Translations under genes and position numbers: made by a program
Origin: Ferruginibacter sp.
GTDB lineage: Bacteria; Bacteroidota; Bacteroidia; Chitinophagales; Chitinophagaceae
Assembly: GCA_025351645.1 (NCBI GenBank)
Contig: JANXVN010000079.1
Span: 1 to 50,143 of the forward strand
Direction of reading: 5' to 3'
DNA: 50,143 nt
Notes under the pieces: generated by a model
What the model was told of the DNA's origin: nothing
What the model saw: the letters and a program-made list of their open reading frames with translations, nothing else
Databases searched by the model: none
Shown: positions 23,402 to 31,872 of the stretch, piece by piece
Layout of the letters: each line of letters opens with the position of its first letter
Position numbering within the stretch: the first letter of the stretch is position 1

Positions 23402-25804
23402 ATGAAAAGAATAATTAAAAAAGTAGCTGTTTTAGGCAGCGGCGTAATGGGCAGCCGCATTGCCTGTCATTTTGCAGGTATAGGCTTACAGGTATTATTG
23501 CTGGATATTGCTCCTGCAAATTTAATTGAAGCAGAGGTAGCAAAAGGGCTTACACTGGAACATGCAGTAGTAAAGAACCGTATAGTAAATGATGCGTTGG
23601 CAGCATCTTTAAAAGCTAACCCTTCGCCTGTTTATACAAAAGATGTGGCAAAAAAAATTACCACTGGCAACTTCACAGATAACATGAAAAATATTGCCAG
23701 CTACGACTGGATAATAGAAGTGGTGGTAGAAAGGCTGGATATAAAGCAATCGATTTTTACAGAAGTAGAAAAATACCGCAAAGCCGGTACGCTCATCACT
23801 TCTAATACTTCCGGCATCCCTATCCACTTGATGGCAGAGGGCAGGAGCGAAGATTTTAAAAAGCATTTCTGCGGCACGCATTTTTTTAACCCGCCAAGGT
23901 ATCTACGCTTGCTGGAAATTATTCCCACACCATTTACGGATGCAGAAGTTGTTGATTTTTTAATGGATTATGGAAGCCTGCAGTTAGGTAAAACAACCGT
24001 TTTATGTAAAGATACACCAGCATTTATCGCTAACCGCATTGGCGTTTTCGGCATGATGGCGACTATGAATGCCATGGAAAAGCTGCAATTAAATATAGAT
24101 GAAATAGAAGCCTTGACTGGCCCGATAATAGGCCGCCCTAAATCGGCTACCTTCCGCACGGCAGATGTAGTGGGTATTGATACGCTAGTAAAAGTTGCCA
24201 AAGGCGTTTATGAAAATTGCCCTGATGATGAAGCAAAAGAACAATTTGTTATACCAGCATGGCTAAATAAAATGGTAGAAAATAACTGGCTCGGCGATAA
24301 AACCGGGCAAGGGTTTTTTAAGAAGATAAAAAGTGCCGGAGGAGAGAAGGAAATTCTAACCTTAAACCTGCAAACCCTTGAATATGGCGCCAGGCAAAAG
24401 CCAAGGTTCGCTACGATAGAAACCGCTAAGCCCATCGAAGATTTAAAGACAAGGTTAAAAGTTTTGTGCGCAGGAACAGATAAGGCAGCAGAGTTCTACC
24501 GGTTGTTCCACTATAATTTATTTGCCTACATCTCTCAGCGCATCCCTGAAATTAGTGATGAATTGTACAGGATAGACGACGGCATGATGGCGGGCTTTGG
24601 CTGGGAAATTGGAGCCTTTGAAAGCTGGGATACATTGGGCGTTGCAAAGACAGCAGCGGCTATGAAAGCAGCCGGTTTTATAATAGCTCCATGGGTAGAA
24701 GAAATGTTAGCAACAGGGGTTACCACTTTTTATAAAGTAGAAAATGGCAAGCGTTTGTATTATGACGTAGCAACTAAAACCTATAAAGCCATCCCCGGCG
24801 GCGAAGCTTTTATTGTAATGAAAAACTTTGCCAACGAAACCATCTGGAAAAATAGCGCCTGCCGTACTTACCATTTAGGCAATGATGTGCTGGGCCTTGA
24901 ATGGTACACTAAAATGGGAAGCATAGGAGGCGAAGTTTTGGAAGGCATACAAAAATCCATTGCGCTTGCGGAAGAAAAATATAAAGGCTTGGTAATAGCC
25001 AACGATGCGCCATTATTTAGTGCCGGCGCTAATGTAGGCATGATATTTATGCTGGCTATTGAGCAGGATTATGATGAGATTGATATGGCAATAAGGATGT
25101 TTCAAAACACCATGATGAGGGTGCGTTATTCGGGCGTTCCGGTTGTGGTGGCGCCCCATGGTTTAGCATTGGGCGGTGGCTGCGAAATTTGTTTGCATGC
25201 CGATAAAGTTATTGCCGCAGCCGAAACCTATACCGGATTGGTGGAAGTAGGCATTGGCGTAATACCAGGCGGTGGCGGCACAAAAGAGTTTGTGTTACGC
25301 TCGGCCGATGAAATGCATGAAGGCGAAGTAGATACCCTTACTTTGCAAAACCGATTCTTAACAATCGCTACAGCAAAAGTAGCTACCTCCGCAGCCGAAG
25401 CATTTGATATGGGCATCTATAGAAAGGGCAAGGATGTAATAAGCCTTAATTTGGGAAGAAGGATTGCCGAAGGCAAACAAGCCGTAATTGAATTGTACGA
25501 TGATGGTTATGTAATGCCAGTACAACGAACGGATATTAAAGTATTGGGCCGCTCTGCCTTAGGCACAATGCTGGCGGGTATTAACGGGATGTACAAAGCA
25601 AATTATGCCACGCCTCATGATGTAACCGTAGCCAAAAAATTAGCCTACGTTATGTGTGGCGGCGACCTCAGCGAGCCAACCTTAGTAAGCGAACAATATT
25701 TATTAAACCTGGAAAGAGAAGCATTTTTAAGCCTTACAGGAGAAAAGAAAACATTGGAAAGGATACAAAGTGTATTGAAAAGTGGCAAGCCTTTGAGGAA
25801 TTAA
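23402..25804 (+). CDS. fadN: FadN-type 3-hydroxyacyl-CoA dehydrogenase / enoyl-CoA hydratase
   Basis: Bifunctional fatty-acid beta-oxidation enzyme, cytosolic. 800 residues, with domains in the FadN (B. subtilis YusL) order: NAD-binding dehydrogenase first, hydratase last (the reverse of FadB/FadJ). The NAD loop VLGSGVMGSRIACHF is at 10-24; TSNTSGIPI and HFFNPPRYLRLLEIIP follow; a second dehydrogenase C-terminal domain precedes the crotonase part, marked by LFSAGANVGM and GLALGGGCEICLHAD (oxyanion hole) and GVGVIPGGGGTKEF-like GIGVIPGGGGTKEF with the catalytic Glu region VEVGIG. FadN usually works with a thiolase (FadA) and an acyl-CoA dehydrogenase (FadE) encoded beside it; none is found here. 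Confidence 0.94.
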   Translation: MKRIIKKVAVLGSGVMGSRIACHFAGIGLQVLLLDIAPANLIEAEVAKGLTLEHAVVKNRIVNDALAASLKANPSPVYTKDVAKKITTGNFTDNMKNIASYDWIIEVVVERLDIKQSIFTEVEKYRKAGTLITSNTSGIPIHLMAEGRSEDFKKHFCGTHFFNPPRYLRLLEIIPTPFTDAEVVDFLMDYGSLQLGKTTVLCKDTPAFIANRIGVFGMMATMNAMEKLQLNIDEIEALTGPIIGRPKSATFRTADVVGIDTLVKVAKGVYENCPDDEAKEQFVIPAWLNKMVENNWLGDKTGQGFFKKIKSAGGEKEILTLNLQTLEYGARQKPRFATIETAKPIEDLKTRLKVLCAGTDKAAEFYRLFHYNLFAYISQRIPEISDELYRIDDGMMAGFGWEIGAFESWDTLGVAKTAAAMKAAGFIIAPWVEEMLATGVTTFYKVENGKRLYYDVATKTYKAIPGGEAFIVMKNFANETIWKNSACRTYHLGNDVLGLEWYTKMGSIGGEVLEGIQKSIALAEEKYKGLVIANDAPLFSAGANVGMIFMLAIEQDYDEIDMAIRMFQNTMMRVRYSGVPVVVAPHGLALGGGCEICLHADKVIAAAETYTGLVEVGIGVIPGGGGTKEFVLRSADEMHEGEVDTLTLQNRFLTIATAKVATSAAEAFDMGIYRKGKDVISLNLGRRIAEGKQAVIELYDDGYVMPVQRTDIKVLGRSALGTMLAGINGMYKANYATPHDVTVAKKLAYVMCGGDLSEPTLVSEQYLLNLEREAFLSLTGEKKTLERIQSVLKSGKPLRN

Positions 25805-25971
25805 AAAGCTTTGAATCGTTACTGACACTTTATTAAACTATAGTCCATAAAAATACCAGTCTAACGCACACGCCTGACTGGTGTTTGAAGGGACAGCCAA
25901 ATTGAATACTTGAAGCTAAGGTGAATAAAATACCAGTACCAACTACTTTTTAAATGCAGTAATTTTACCGC

Positions 25972-26625
25972 ATGGGAGAAGTTGAACTACAATATAACGG
26001 CGAAAAGCTCTATATACATTCGGTGTTATTTTTTTATGGAGACGCAGCCAGCGATGCATTGAGCATCGATATAGCCAACGATATTGCTGATCATTGGAAT
26101 GCTGCCAAAGGTAAAGTGCGGATAAAGAATACTGGCTTTGATGTGCTCTTTAATATTGAAGGCATTTATGCCAAAGCATTGACTGCTAAAATGGTTTTTA
26201 ACAACAACAACCCACGCAACAATTATTTCAGGATAGAAGAATTTGCTTCGGACAATATTTCTTTTGTAGATGATGTGCCCAGCAATACAGGGTTTTTTAA
26301 GTTAGATAATTTACTAAATAACTCTACCACCGCAGCGCACGAGTATGGGCACACTATCGGTTTGCACCATCCCATGCAAATGGACATACGTGGGCAGGGC
26401 ACGCCGGGCATTATGTATCCACGAGGGTCAATTGTAGATCCTGAATTTCAGTACAGTCCAGTGGCAGCGCCCAATGCGCCAGGAGGTACCATTAACCCTT
26501 TTACCCGAAAAGTTTTGCAGAAGGATATAGACAACCTTAACCTGCCCAGGCTATCGTACGACCGAAGCGGCTTTGCCACTATTGGAAAATTTACCAATGT
26601 ATGGCATACGCAGCATCAGCCTTAG
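25972..26625 (+). CDS. Metzincin-type zinc metallopeptidase, no signal peptide seen
   Basis: 217 residues. The zinc site HEYGHTIGLHH (123-133) fits HExxHxxGxxH with His123, His127 and His133 as ligands and Glu124 as base, followed by PGIMYPRG with Met148 as the Met-turn. This defines a metzincin close to the matrixin (M10) group. The region before the site is short, about 120 residues, with the usual beta-sheet pattern. From ATG 25972 there is no signal peptide, propeptide or cysteine switch, unusual since metzincins are normally secreted. It could be a cytosolic peptidase or have lost an export signal. It lies alone, 74 bases before the ABC ATPase start. Confidence 0.85.
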   Translation: MGEVELQYNGEKLYIHSVLFFYGDAASDALSIDIANDIADHWNAAKGKVRIKNTGFDVLFNIEGIYAKALTAKMVFNNNNPRNNYFRIEEFASDNISFVDDVPSNTGFFKLDNLLNNSTTAAHEYGHTIGLHHPMQMDIRGQGTPGIMYPRGSIVDPEFQYSPVAAPNAPGGTINPFTRKVLQKDIDNLNLPRLSYDRSGFATIGKFTNVWHTQHQP

Positions 26626-26700
26626 CAGCCTCTTATCCCAATTTATGCAGTGGCCAGTTTTAAAATGCTTTATCTTCAAGCCTCAATAGTAAATACCCTT

Positions 26701-27588
26701 ATGCCCATACTTTCTATAGATAACCTCAATAAAAATTACGGCCGTGTGCAGGCCCTCAAAGGCGTAACCTTTAGTGTGCCGAAGGGTTCTGTATTTGGTA
26801 TTTTAGGCCCTAATGGCAGCGGCAAAACAACCATGCTGGGCATTATCATGGATATTTTAAAACCCAACGGTGGTACTTACACTTTGTTCGATCAAGCACC
26901 TGATGAGAACATGCGCCGTAGGATTGGAACATTTTTAGAAACGCCAAATTTCTATCATTATTTATCTGCTCAAAAAAATTTGGAGATTGCCGCCGCACTT
27001 AAAGAAAGAGGTGCGGATGATATACCCCGTGTGCTGGAACTGGTTAACCTTACACAGCGGAAAGATTCCCGGTTTAGCACTTTTTCGTTGGGCATGAAAC
27101 AACGCCTTGCCATTGCCAGTTGCTTGCTGGGCGACCCGGAAGTGCTGATTTTAGATGAGCCTACCAACGGGCTTGACCCAGTTGGCATTGCAGAAATTAG
27201 GCAGCTAATTAAGCAATTACACCAGCAAGGCAAAACAATTATTATGGCCAGCCATTTATTAGATGAGGTAGAAAAAGTGTGTACCCATGTAGCCATTTTA
27301 AAAAAGGGCTTACTGGTTGCCAATGGAGCTGTTAATGAAATTTTAGCCAGTGAAGATATTGTAGAAATTGGCGCTGCAGACATGCCTCATCTTAAAGCAG
27401 TAATAAATGGTATGAATGGATATAACAGCCTTAAAGAGCAAGACAAAATGCTGCAGCTTTTTTATCCGGTTGGTAAAACCGATGTAGAAGCCATCAATAA
27501 ATTTTGCTTTAGCAATGGTATTGTGCTTACCCATTTACAGTTGAAAAAGAAAAGCCTGGAAGCTAAATTTTTTGAATTAACCAACTAA
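26701..27588 (+). CDS. ABC transporter ATP-binding protein (ABC-2 exporter type)
   Basis: 295 residues from ATG 26701. An in-frame GTG at 26650 would add 17 residues not typical of the family, so ATG is preferred; MPILSIDNLNKNYGRVQALKGV is the usual beginning. Walker A GPNGSGKTT at 36-44, signature SLGMKQRLAIA in the middle, Walker B VLILDEPTNGLDP, His-loop MASHLLDEVE, and a C-terminal domain typical of NatA/BcrA-type ATPases. It is followed 13 bases later by its permease. The substrate is unknown (candidates in the family are ions, antibiotics and lipids). Confidence 0.93.
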   Translation: MPILSIDNLNKNYGRVQALKGVTFSVPKGSVFGILGPNGSGKTTMLGIIMDILKPNGGTYTLFDQAPDENMRRRIGTFLETPNFYHYLSAQKNLEIAAALKERGADDIPRVLELVNLTQRKDSRFSTFSLGMKQRLAIASCLLGDPEVLILDEPTNGLDPVGIAEIRQLIKQLHQQGKTIIMASHLLDEVEKVCTHVAILKKGLLVANGAVNEILASEDIVEIGAADMPHLKAVINGMNGYNSLKEQDKMLQLFYPVGKTDVEAINKFCFSNGIVLTHLQLKKKSLEAKFFELTN

Positions 27589-27601
27589 CCTACTACCCGT
27601 T

Positions 27602-28429
27602 ATGATAAAATTATTAAAGATAGAATGGTTGAAGATAAAGAGCTATAACGCTTTTATTGTAATCAGCGCTTTTTTTGCTTTAGGCGTATTTGCAGCCAAT
27701 TACCTGGTTTATTATTTTAAGAAAAACGTTATCGACCCATCAGACCCCACCGGGCTTATTTCCGGCGGCTCGCCGTTTGATTTTTCTAAAGTTTGGCAAA
27801 CAGTAAGTTATGTTAGTGGTTATATGTTGTTACTGCCAGGCATGCTGCTGCTTATTTTAGTTACCAACGAATTTACCTACCGTACCCACCGCCAAAATAT
27901 TATTGATGGCATTAGCCGTATTGAATTTACACAAGTAAAATTATTGCTGGGCGTTATTACTGCTGCGGCTTGTACCTTGCTTGTTATTTTTGCAGCCCTT
28001 TTATTTGGGGCCACAGCGGGCAACGGATCGTTTTCGTTAGATGGGATAGAAAACATTGCCTACTTTTTTTTAAAAGCACTTACCTATAATTTTATAGCTA
28101 TTTTGCTTGGCGTACTTATACGTCGTACAGGGTTTGCTATTGCGGTATATTTTATTTATTCGGTTGTAGAAAATGGCATATCGTTAATGCTGCTGGGCTG
28201 GTCTGTTAAACTTAAAAAAGATAGTAATATTGATTTTGGTAATTTGGGCAATTACCTACCTATGAATGCTTCTGATGGTTTGATATACTCGCCCTTTTCA
28301 AACTTTACAAATATGGCTAAAAAGTTTTTGCCGTCAGATTATACCTGGGTGGTGCTCTCGCTCACATTATTATACCTGGTATTATTTTATTTTTGGAGCC
28401 AGAAAAGGATGGTTACATCTGATTTATAA
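27602..28429 (+). CDS. ABC-2 type permease
   Basis: 275 residues with six predicted membrane helices; the first is at about 16-38 (NAFIVISAFFALGVFAANYLVYYF) and the last at about 250-268. It starts with MIKLLKIEWLKIKSYNAF, the amphipathic entry common to ABC-2 permeases, and keeps the TYRTHRQNIIDGISR loop between helices 2 and 3 that contacts the ATPase. Together with the preceding gene it forms a two-gene exporter operon closed by the terminator at 28453. Confidence 0.9.
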   Translation: MIKLLKIEWLKIKSYNAFIVISAFFALGVFAANYLVYYFKKNVIDPSDPTGLISGGSPFDFSKVWQTVSYVSGYMLLLPGMLLLILVTNEFTYRTHRQNIIDGISRIEFTQVKLLLGVITAAACTLLVIFAALLFGATAGNGSFSLDGIENIAYFFLKALTYNFIAILLGVLIRRTGFAIAVYFIYSVVENGISLMLLGWSVKLKKDSNIDFGNLGNYLPMNASDGLIYSPFSNFTNMAKKFLPSDYTWVVLSLTLLYLVLFYFWSQKRMVTSDL

Positions 28430-28452
28430 TTTTTTAAAAGTAATTTATAAAC

Positions 28453-28497
28453 GCTGCCCTTAGCTAATTTTAATGGGTTAAGGGCGGCATTATTTTA
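28453..28497 (+). terminator. Terminator after the ABC-2 permease
   Basis: GCTGCCCTTA (28453-28462) pairs with TAAGGGCGGC (28479-28488), with one G-T pair, followed by ATTATTTTAAA. Confidence 0.75.
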
Positions 28498-28821
28498 AAG
28501 AGGGCTTTTTATCTGTAAAAGCAATGATGGCTCCTTTGCAGAAAAGGCCGGCATCTGCATACGCCCCATACTTAGTGGTAAAAGCCGCTCATAGCTTTTT
28601 TTGTACAAGGGAGTGACACAAGAATGCCGCACAAAGCTTTGCAGTTAGGGCAATAAATTTATTTATTGGCTACTGTTTTATAATAGTATCCACTCTGAAA
28701 AATGTTATGCCAAAAGTTTCTATTTTTTTAATTTTATGAATTAATGTATTTATTGTTAACGAGGAAACAAAAAGTTGTTAATGATAAACTGTTTTTACTC
28801 ATAAATTATCAATGTTATATC
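28498..28821. other. Intergenic stretch without gene upstream of the first TonB-dependent receptor
   Basis: No ORF of credible composition. It contains TTGTACAAGGGAGTGACACA near 28598 (with a TTGTACAA palindrome), and GTTAAC at 28755 with GTTAAT at 28777, 22 bases apart, in phase with each other but not linked to a visible -7 box. It may hold a distal regulatory region. Confidence 0.3.
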
Positions 28822-28910
28822 AATGCCGTTAAGTTAAGGATTAAAATGTTTGTCTTTACCTCACCCTAACCCTCTCCAAAGGAGAGGAAAGGTCTTAACT
28901 TAACGGCATT
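28822..28910 (+). repeat. Palindromic intergenic repeat, copy C (89 bp, best preserved)
   Basis: Left end AATGCCGTTAAGTTAAGG (28822-28839) and right end CTTAACTTAACGGCATT (28894-28910) are exact inverted repeats. The centre has TTTACCTCACCCTAACC followed by CCTCTCCAAAGGAGAGG, a perfect 17-base hairpin. It ends 31 bases before the phased operator of the TonB-dependent receptor gene. Confidence 0.92.
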
Positions 28911-28940
28911 GAATGTTATATAAGTATTTAATGTAACTAG

Positions 28941-29001
28941 GTAACATTGAGGTAATATTCTGGTAACAATTCCATAATAGCTTCGTTAACCAACGGTTAA
29001 C
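28941..29001 (+). promoter_or_regulatory. Phased 11-bp operator array upstream of TonB-dependent receptor 1
   Basis: Half-sites begin every 11 bases: GTAAC 28941, GTAAT 28952, GTAAC 28963, ATAAT 28974 (weak), GTTAAC 28985, GTTAAC 28996. Measured to the TTTG of the -7 box (29015) they lie at -74, -63, -52, -41, -30 and -19. Direct repeats with an 11-bp period are the footprint of OmpR/PhoB-family dimers, and the closest site takes the place of the -33 box, as for PhoB-activated promoters. The other receptor gene has the same grid (33506-33566). Confidence 0.75.
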
Positions 29002-29010
29002 AATAAAGTG

Positions 29011-29033
29011 TCTCTTTGCAGAAATTAAAAAGC
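29011..29033 (+). promoter_or_regulatory. -7 box and short leader of TonB-dependent receptor 1
   Basis: TCTCTTTG (29011-29018) keeps the TTTG half of the -7 box but lacks the TA, a weak box expected of an activator-dependent promoter. TCTTTGCAGAAATT (29013-29026) is identical to 33578-33591 before the second receptor gene. The leader to ATG 29034 is about 10-15 bases. Confidence 0.65.
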
Positions 29034-31820
29034 ATGAGATGTTTAGCATTAGTAATTGCCCTTTTCACTTTCTCAATAAGTACGCTTGCACAAAAAGGAA
29101 AAATTGAGGGCAAGGTTACAGACTCTAAAACAGGGCAGCCACTAACGGGTGTATCGGTAATAAACAAATTGACGAATAGGGGTATTTCTACAGATGTTGA
29201 TGGGCGTTATATTTTAAACATAGATGGTGCGGCAAAAATATCCCTTGTATTTACTTACAATGGCGTAACGCAACAAGTTGATGATATTGAAATTTCAGAT
29301 GGTAAGGTAACTACACAAAATTTATCCCTTACACAAAGGGAAAAAACAGAAGAAGCAGTAGTGATACGCTCTATTAGTACTGCTAAAAGAGAAACAGCGG
29401 CCTCTTTAATTACCTTTCAAAAAAATACCAATACAGTTGCTTCGGTAATATCTGCAGAAGCCATCCGCCGCTCGCCAGACAGAAATACTGGTGAAGTACT
29501 AAAACGTACGCCTGGCGCCAGTTTGATAGATGGTAAGTTTTTAGTTATTCGTGGCCTTGCCGATAGGTACAACCAAGCAATGCTCAATGGTATTTTATTA
29601 ACCAGCACTGAGCCAGACCGTAAAACTTTTTCTTTCGATATTATACCTGCGGCGATGATTGATAATATTGTTATAAATAAAGCATTTGTGCCAGAGCTGC
29701 CGGGCGAGTGGGCTGGTGGCTTGATTCAGGTAAATACTAAAGACATCCCCACAAAAAATTTCTTTAACATACAAATAGGCACTGGTTTTAATACACAAAC
29801 CATTGGTAAAAATTTTTATAAGGCCAAGAGTGGCAAGCTTGATTGGCTGGGTATAGATGATGGCGCAAGAGGCTTGCCTAAAAGCTATACAACCAAATCG
29901 GCTTTTAGTGCGGGTACTGCTGCACAACGTACCGCTATGGGAAAAGAGATGAATGGTGATTGGTCTGCAAGGCCAGTTAATGTTTCGCCTAATATTTCTG
30001 TGCAGGCAAATGGTGGTTTTGCAGGTACCTTGTTTGGTAAAAAAGTAGGCGGTATACTCGGCATCAACTACAATAAAGTAAACCGCTTTACAGATATACT
30101 TAACCGTATGCAGTCGCTTAATACTAATGCTACATTTAGCCAGCAGTTTAGTTATCAGGATGACCGCTACACACAAGAAGTTACCGTAGGTGCCCTTGCA
30201 AGCATATCGCTGCAATTGAACCCTAAAAACAAAATAGCGTTAAAAGGCATCATTAACGTAAACACTAATAACTATACCATTTTGCGTGAAGGTATTAATA
30301 ATGCCACCAGCGATGATGTACATGGAGGCGAATTGACCTTTAAAGAAAATACTTTTTTTACAACGCAGCTTACAGGCGAGCATAGCATTACAGATGCCAT
30401 TAAACTAAAATGGTACGGCGCATTTAATATTTTGGATAGTTATAGCCCGGACCAGCGGCGTTACCAATATACCCGCACAAGCGGCACGCAGGACCCTTAC
30501 TTGTTTTTGGTAGGCAATTCACTGGCACAGGAAAGTGGCAGCCGTGTTTTTCAAACATTGAACGATTACATATACACCGGCGGCGGCGACCTTAGTTACA
30601 ACTTTGATATGCTTGGGCATAAACAAACCGTAAAGGGCGGGTACATGCTGCAGGTAAAAGACCGCATGTTTGATGCACAGCTTTTTGCCAACTATTTGCC
30701 TAAAGATAATAGGGCGTTAAGGGCATTGCCAATCGGGCAGATATTTGCACCTCAAAATTTTGGTAACGCCGCAGATACCAGCACACAGTTTGCCTTTAAC
30801 TCTATCAATAACAAAAATTTCAGGTTTATGGCTAATACCATACTGAACGCTGGTTTTATGCAATTCGATAATTTACTTACCGAAAAACTGCGTGTAGTGT
30901 GGGGCGTTAGGGTAGAACATTTTGACCAGTTGCTGGGGTCTGTAAAAAAATCGGACAGTCGCTTTAAGCATACTCAGCAAATAGATTTTTTACCTGGGAT
31001 TAATGCTACTTACAAAATAAATAATAAAACAAATTTACGCATATCAGGCTCGCAAACAGTTATACGCCCAGAGCTAAGGGAACTGGCAAGCTACACCTTG
31101 TACGATTTTGAATTGAACTCTGCCGTAACAGGCAACGATACTTTATCACGCACTAAAGTAACCAATATTGATTTGCGTTATGAGTTGTATCCTCGCAGCG
31201 GCGAAGCATTTACATTCGGTGTTTTTTATAAGCATTTTAATAAGCCTATTGAACAGAACTTGCAACAGGGTGGTGCCATCTTTACATTTCAAAACCCGGA
31301 AAAAGCAAATGCTGCCGGTGTAGAAATTGAACTGCGCAAACGTATGGATGCAGTGTATGCATTGAGGAACATTACGCTACAGGCAAACGCTGCCTACATT
31401 TATAGCAAGGTTAAGGATGTGGATAAGAACATTGACCGTCCGCTACAAGGCCAATCGCCTTACTTGTTGAACGCAAGTGTGATGTACGACCTTGAAAAAG
31501 TCGGGCTTAATGCAACTTTATTGTTTAACCAGATTGGCAAGCGTATTTATCTTGTAGGCGACCTTGCCACAACAGGCGGTGGCACCGGGGCACCGGATAT
31601 TTGGGAGGCGCCCAGGGCTGTGCTGGATTTTCAGTTAGCTAAAAAGATACTGGCCCATAAGGCGGAGATACGCCTGAACGTATCAGATATACTGAACCGC
31701 ACACAATACTTCTACCAAAATAATGATAGCAATACCGGGCTGCAGAAAGATAAGGATGCTTATCGTTTTACCAGAAAATTCGGTACCACATTCAGCGTAA
31801 CATTTAATTACTCTTTATAA
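29034..31820 (+). CDS. TonB-dependent outer-membrane receptor 1
   Basis: Outer-membrane active importer. 928 residues from ATG 29034; the open frame extends to TTG 29016, but that codon lies in the -7 box. Signal peptide at 1-19 (RCLALVIALFTFSISTLA). A carboxypeptidase-regulatory-like beta-sandwich at about 22-100 (KIEGKVTDSKTGQPLTGVSV) is followed by the plug (about 115-215, including VLKRTPGASLIDGKFLVIRG and the ELPGEWAGGLIQVNTK end) and a roughly 700-residue beta-barrel with the C-terminal strand ending in Leu after TFSVTFNYS. No SusD gene is beside it; a surface lipoprotein follows after 52 bases. The substrate is unknown; the promoter suggests a phosphate-starvation or similar two-component response (inference). 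Confidence 0.93.
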   Translation: MRCLALVIALFTFSISTLAQKGKIEGKVTDSKTGQPLTGVSVINKLTNRGISTDVDGRYILNIDGAAKISLVFTYNGVTQQVDDIEISDGKVTTQNLSLTQREKTEEAVVIRSISTAKRETAASLITFQKNTNTVASVISAEAIRRSPDRNTGEVLKRTPGASLIDGKFLVIRGLADRYNQAMLNGILLTSTEPDRKTFSFDIIPAAMIDNIVINKAFVPELPGEWAGGLIQVNTKDIPTKNFFNIQIGTGFNTQTIGKNFYKAKSGKLDWLGIDDGARGLPKSYTTKSAFSAGTAAQRTAMGKEMNGDWSARPVNVSPNISVQANGGFAGTLFGKKVGGILGINYNKVNRFTDILNRMQSLNTNATFSQQFSYQDDRYTQEVTVGALASISLQLNPKNKIALKGIINVNTNNYTILREGINNATSDDVHGGELTFKENTFFTTQLTGEHSITDAIKLKWYGAFNILDSYSPDQRRYQYTRTSGTQDPYLFLVGNSLAQESGSRVFQTLNDYIYTGGGDLSYNFDMLGHKQTVKGGYMLQVKDRMFDAQLFANYLPKDNRALRALPIGQIFAPQNFGNAADTSTQFAFNSINNKNFRFMANTILNAGFMQFDNLLTEKLRVVWGVRVEHFDQLLGSVKKSDSRFKHTQQIDFLPGINATYKINNKTNLRISGSQTVIRPELRELASYTLYDFELNSAVTGNDTLSRTKVTNIDLRYELYPRSGEAFTFGVFYKHFNKPIEQNLQQGGAIFTFQNPEKANAAGVEIELRKRMDAVYALRNITLQANAAYIYSKVKDVDKNIDRPLQGQSPYLLNASVMYDLEKVGLNATLLFNQIGKRIYLVGDLATTGGGTGAPDIWEAPRAVLDFQLAKKILAHKAEIRLNVSDILNRTQYFYQNNDSNTGLQKDKDAYRFTRKFGTTFSVTFNYSL

Positions 31821-31872
31821 ACATCTACCAAAACTATAAACTAAAATTTTTATAAAAACACAAAAGGAAAAT

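Noticed and set aside
28985..29001. Simple inverted-repeat operator (GTTAAC palindromes)
   Set aside because: GTTAAC is its own complement, but the exact 11-bp phase with four further sites and the repeat at the other promoter fit direct-repeat binding better.
29598..30215. Minus-strand ORF of 205 codons opposite TonB-dependent receptor 1
   Set aside because: Cys/His/Thr-rich text without family character, fully inside a strong gene.
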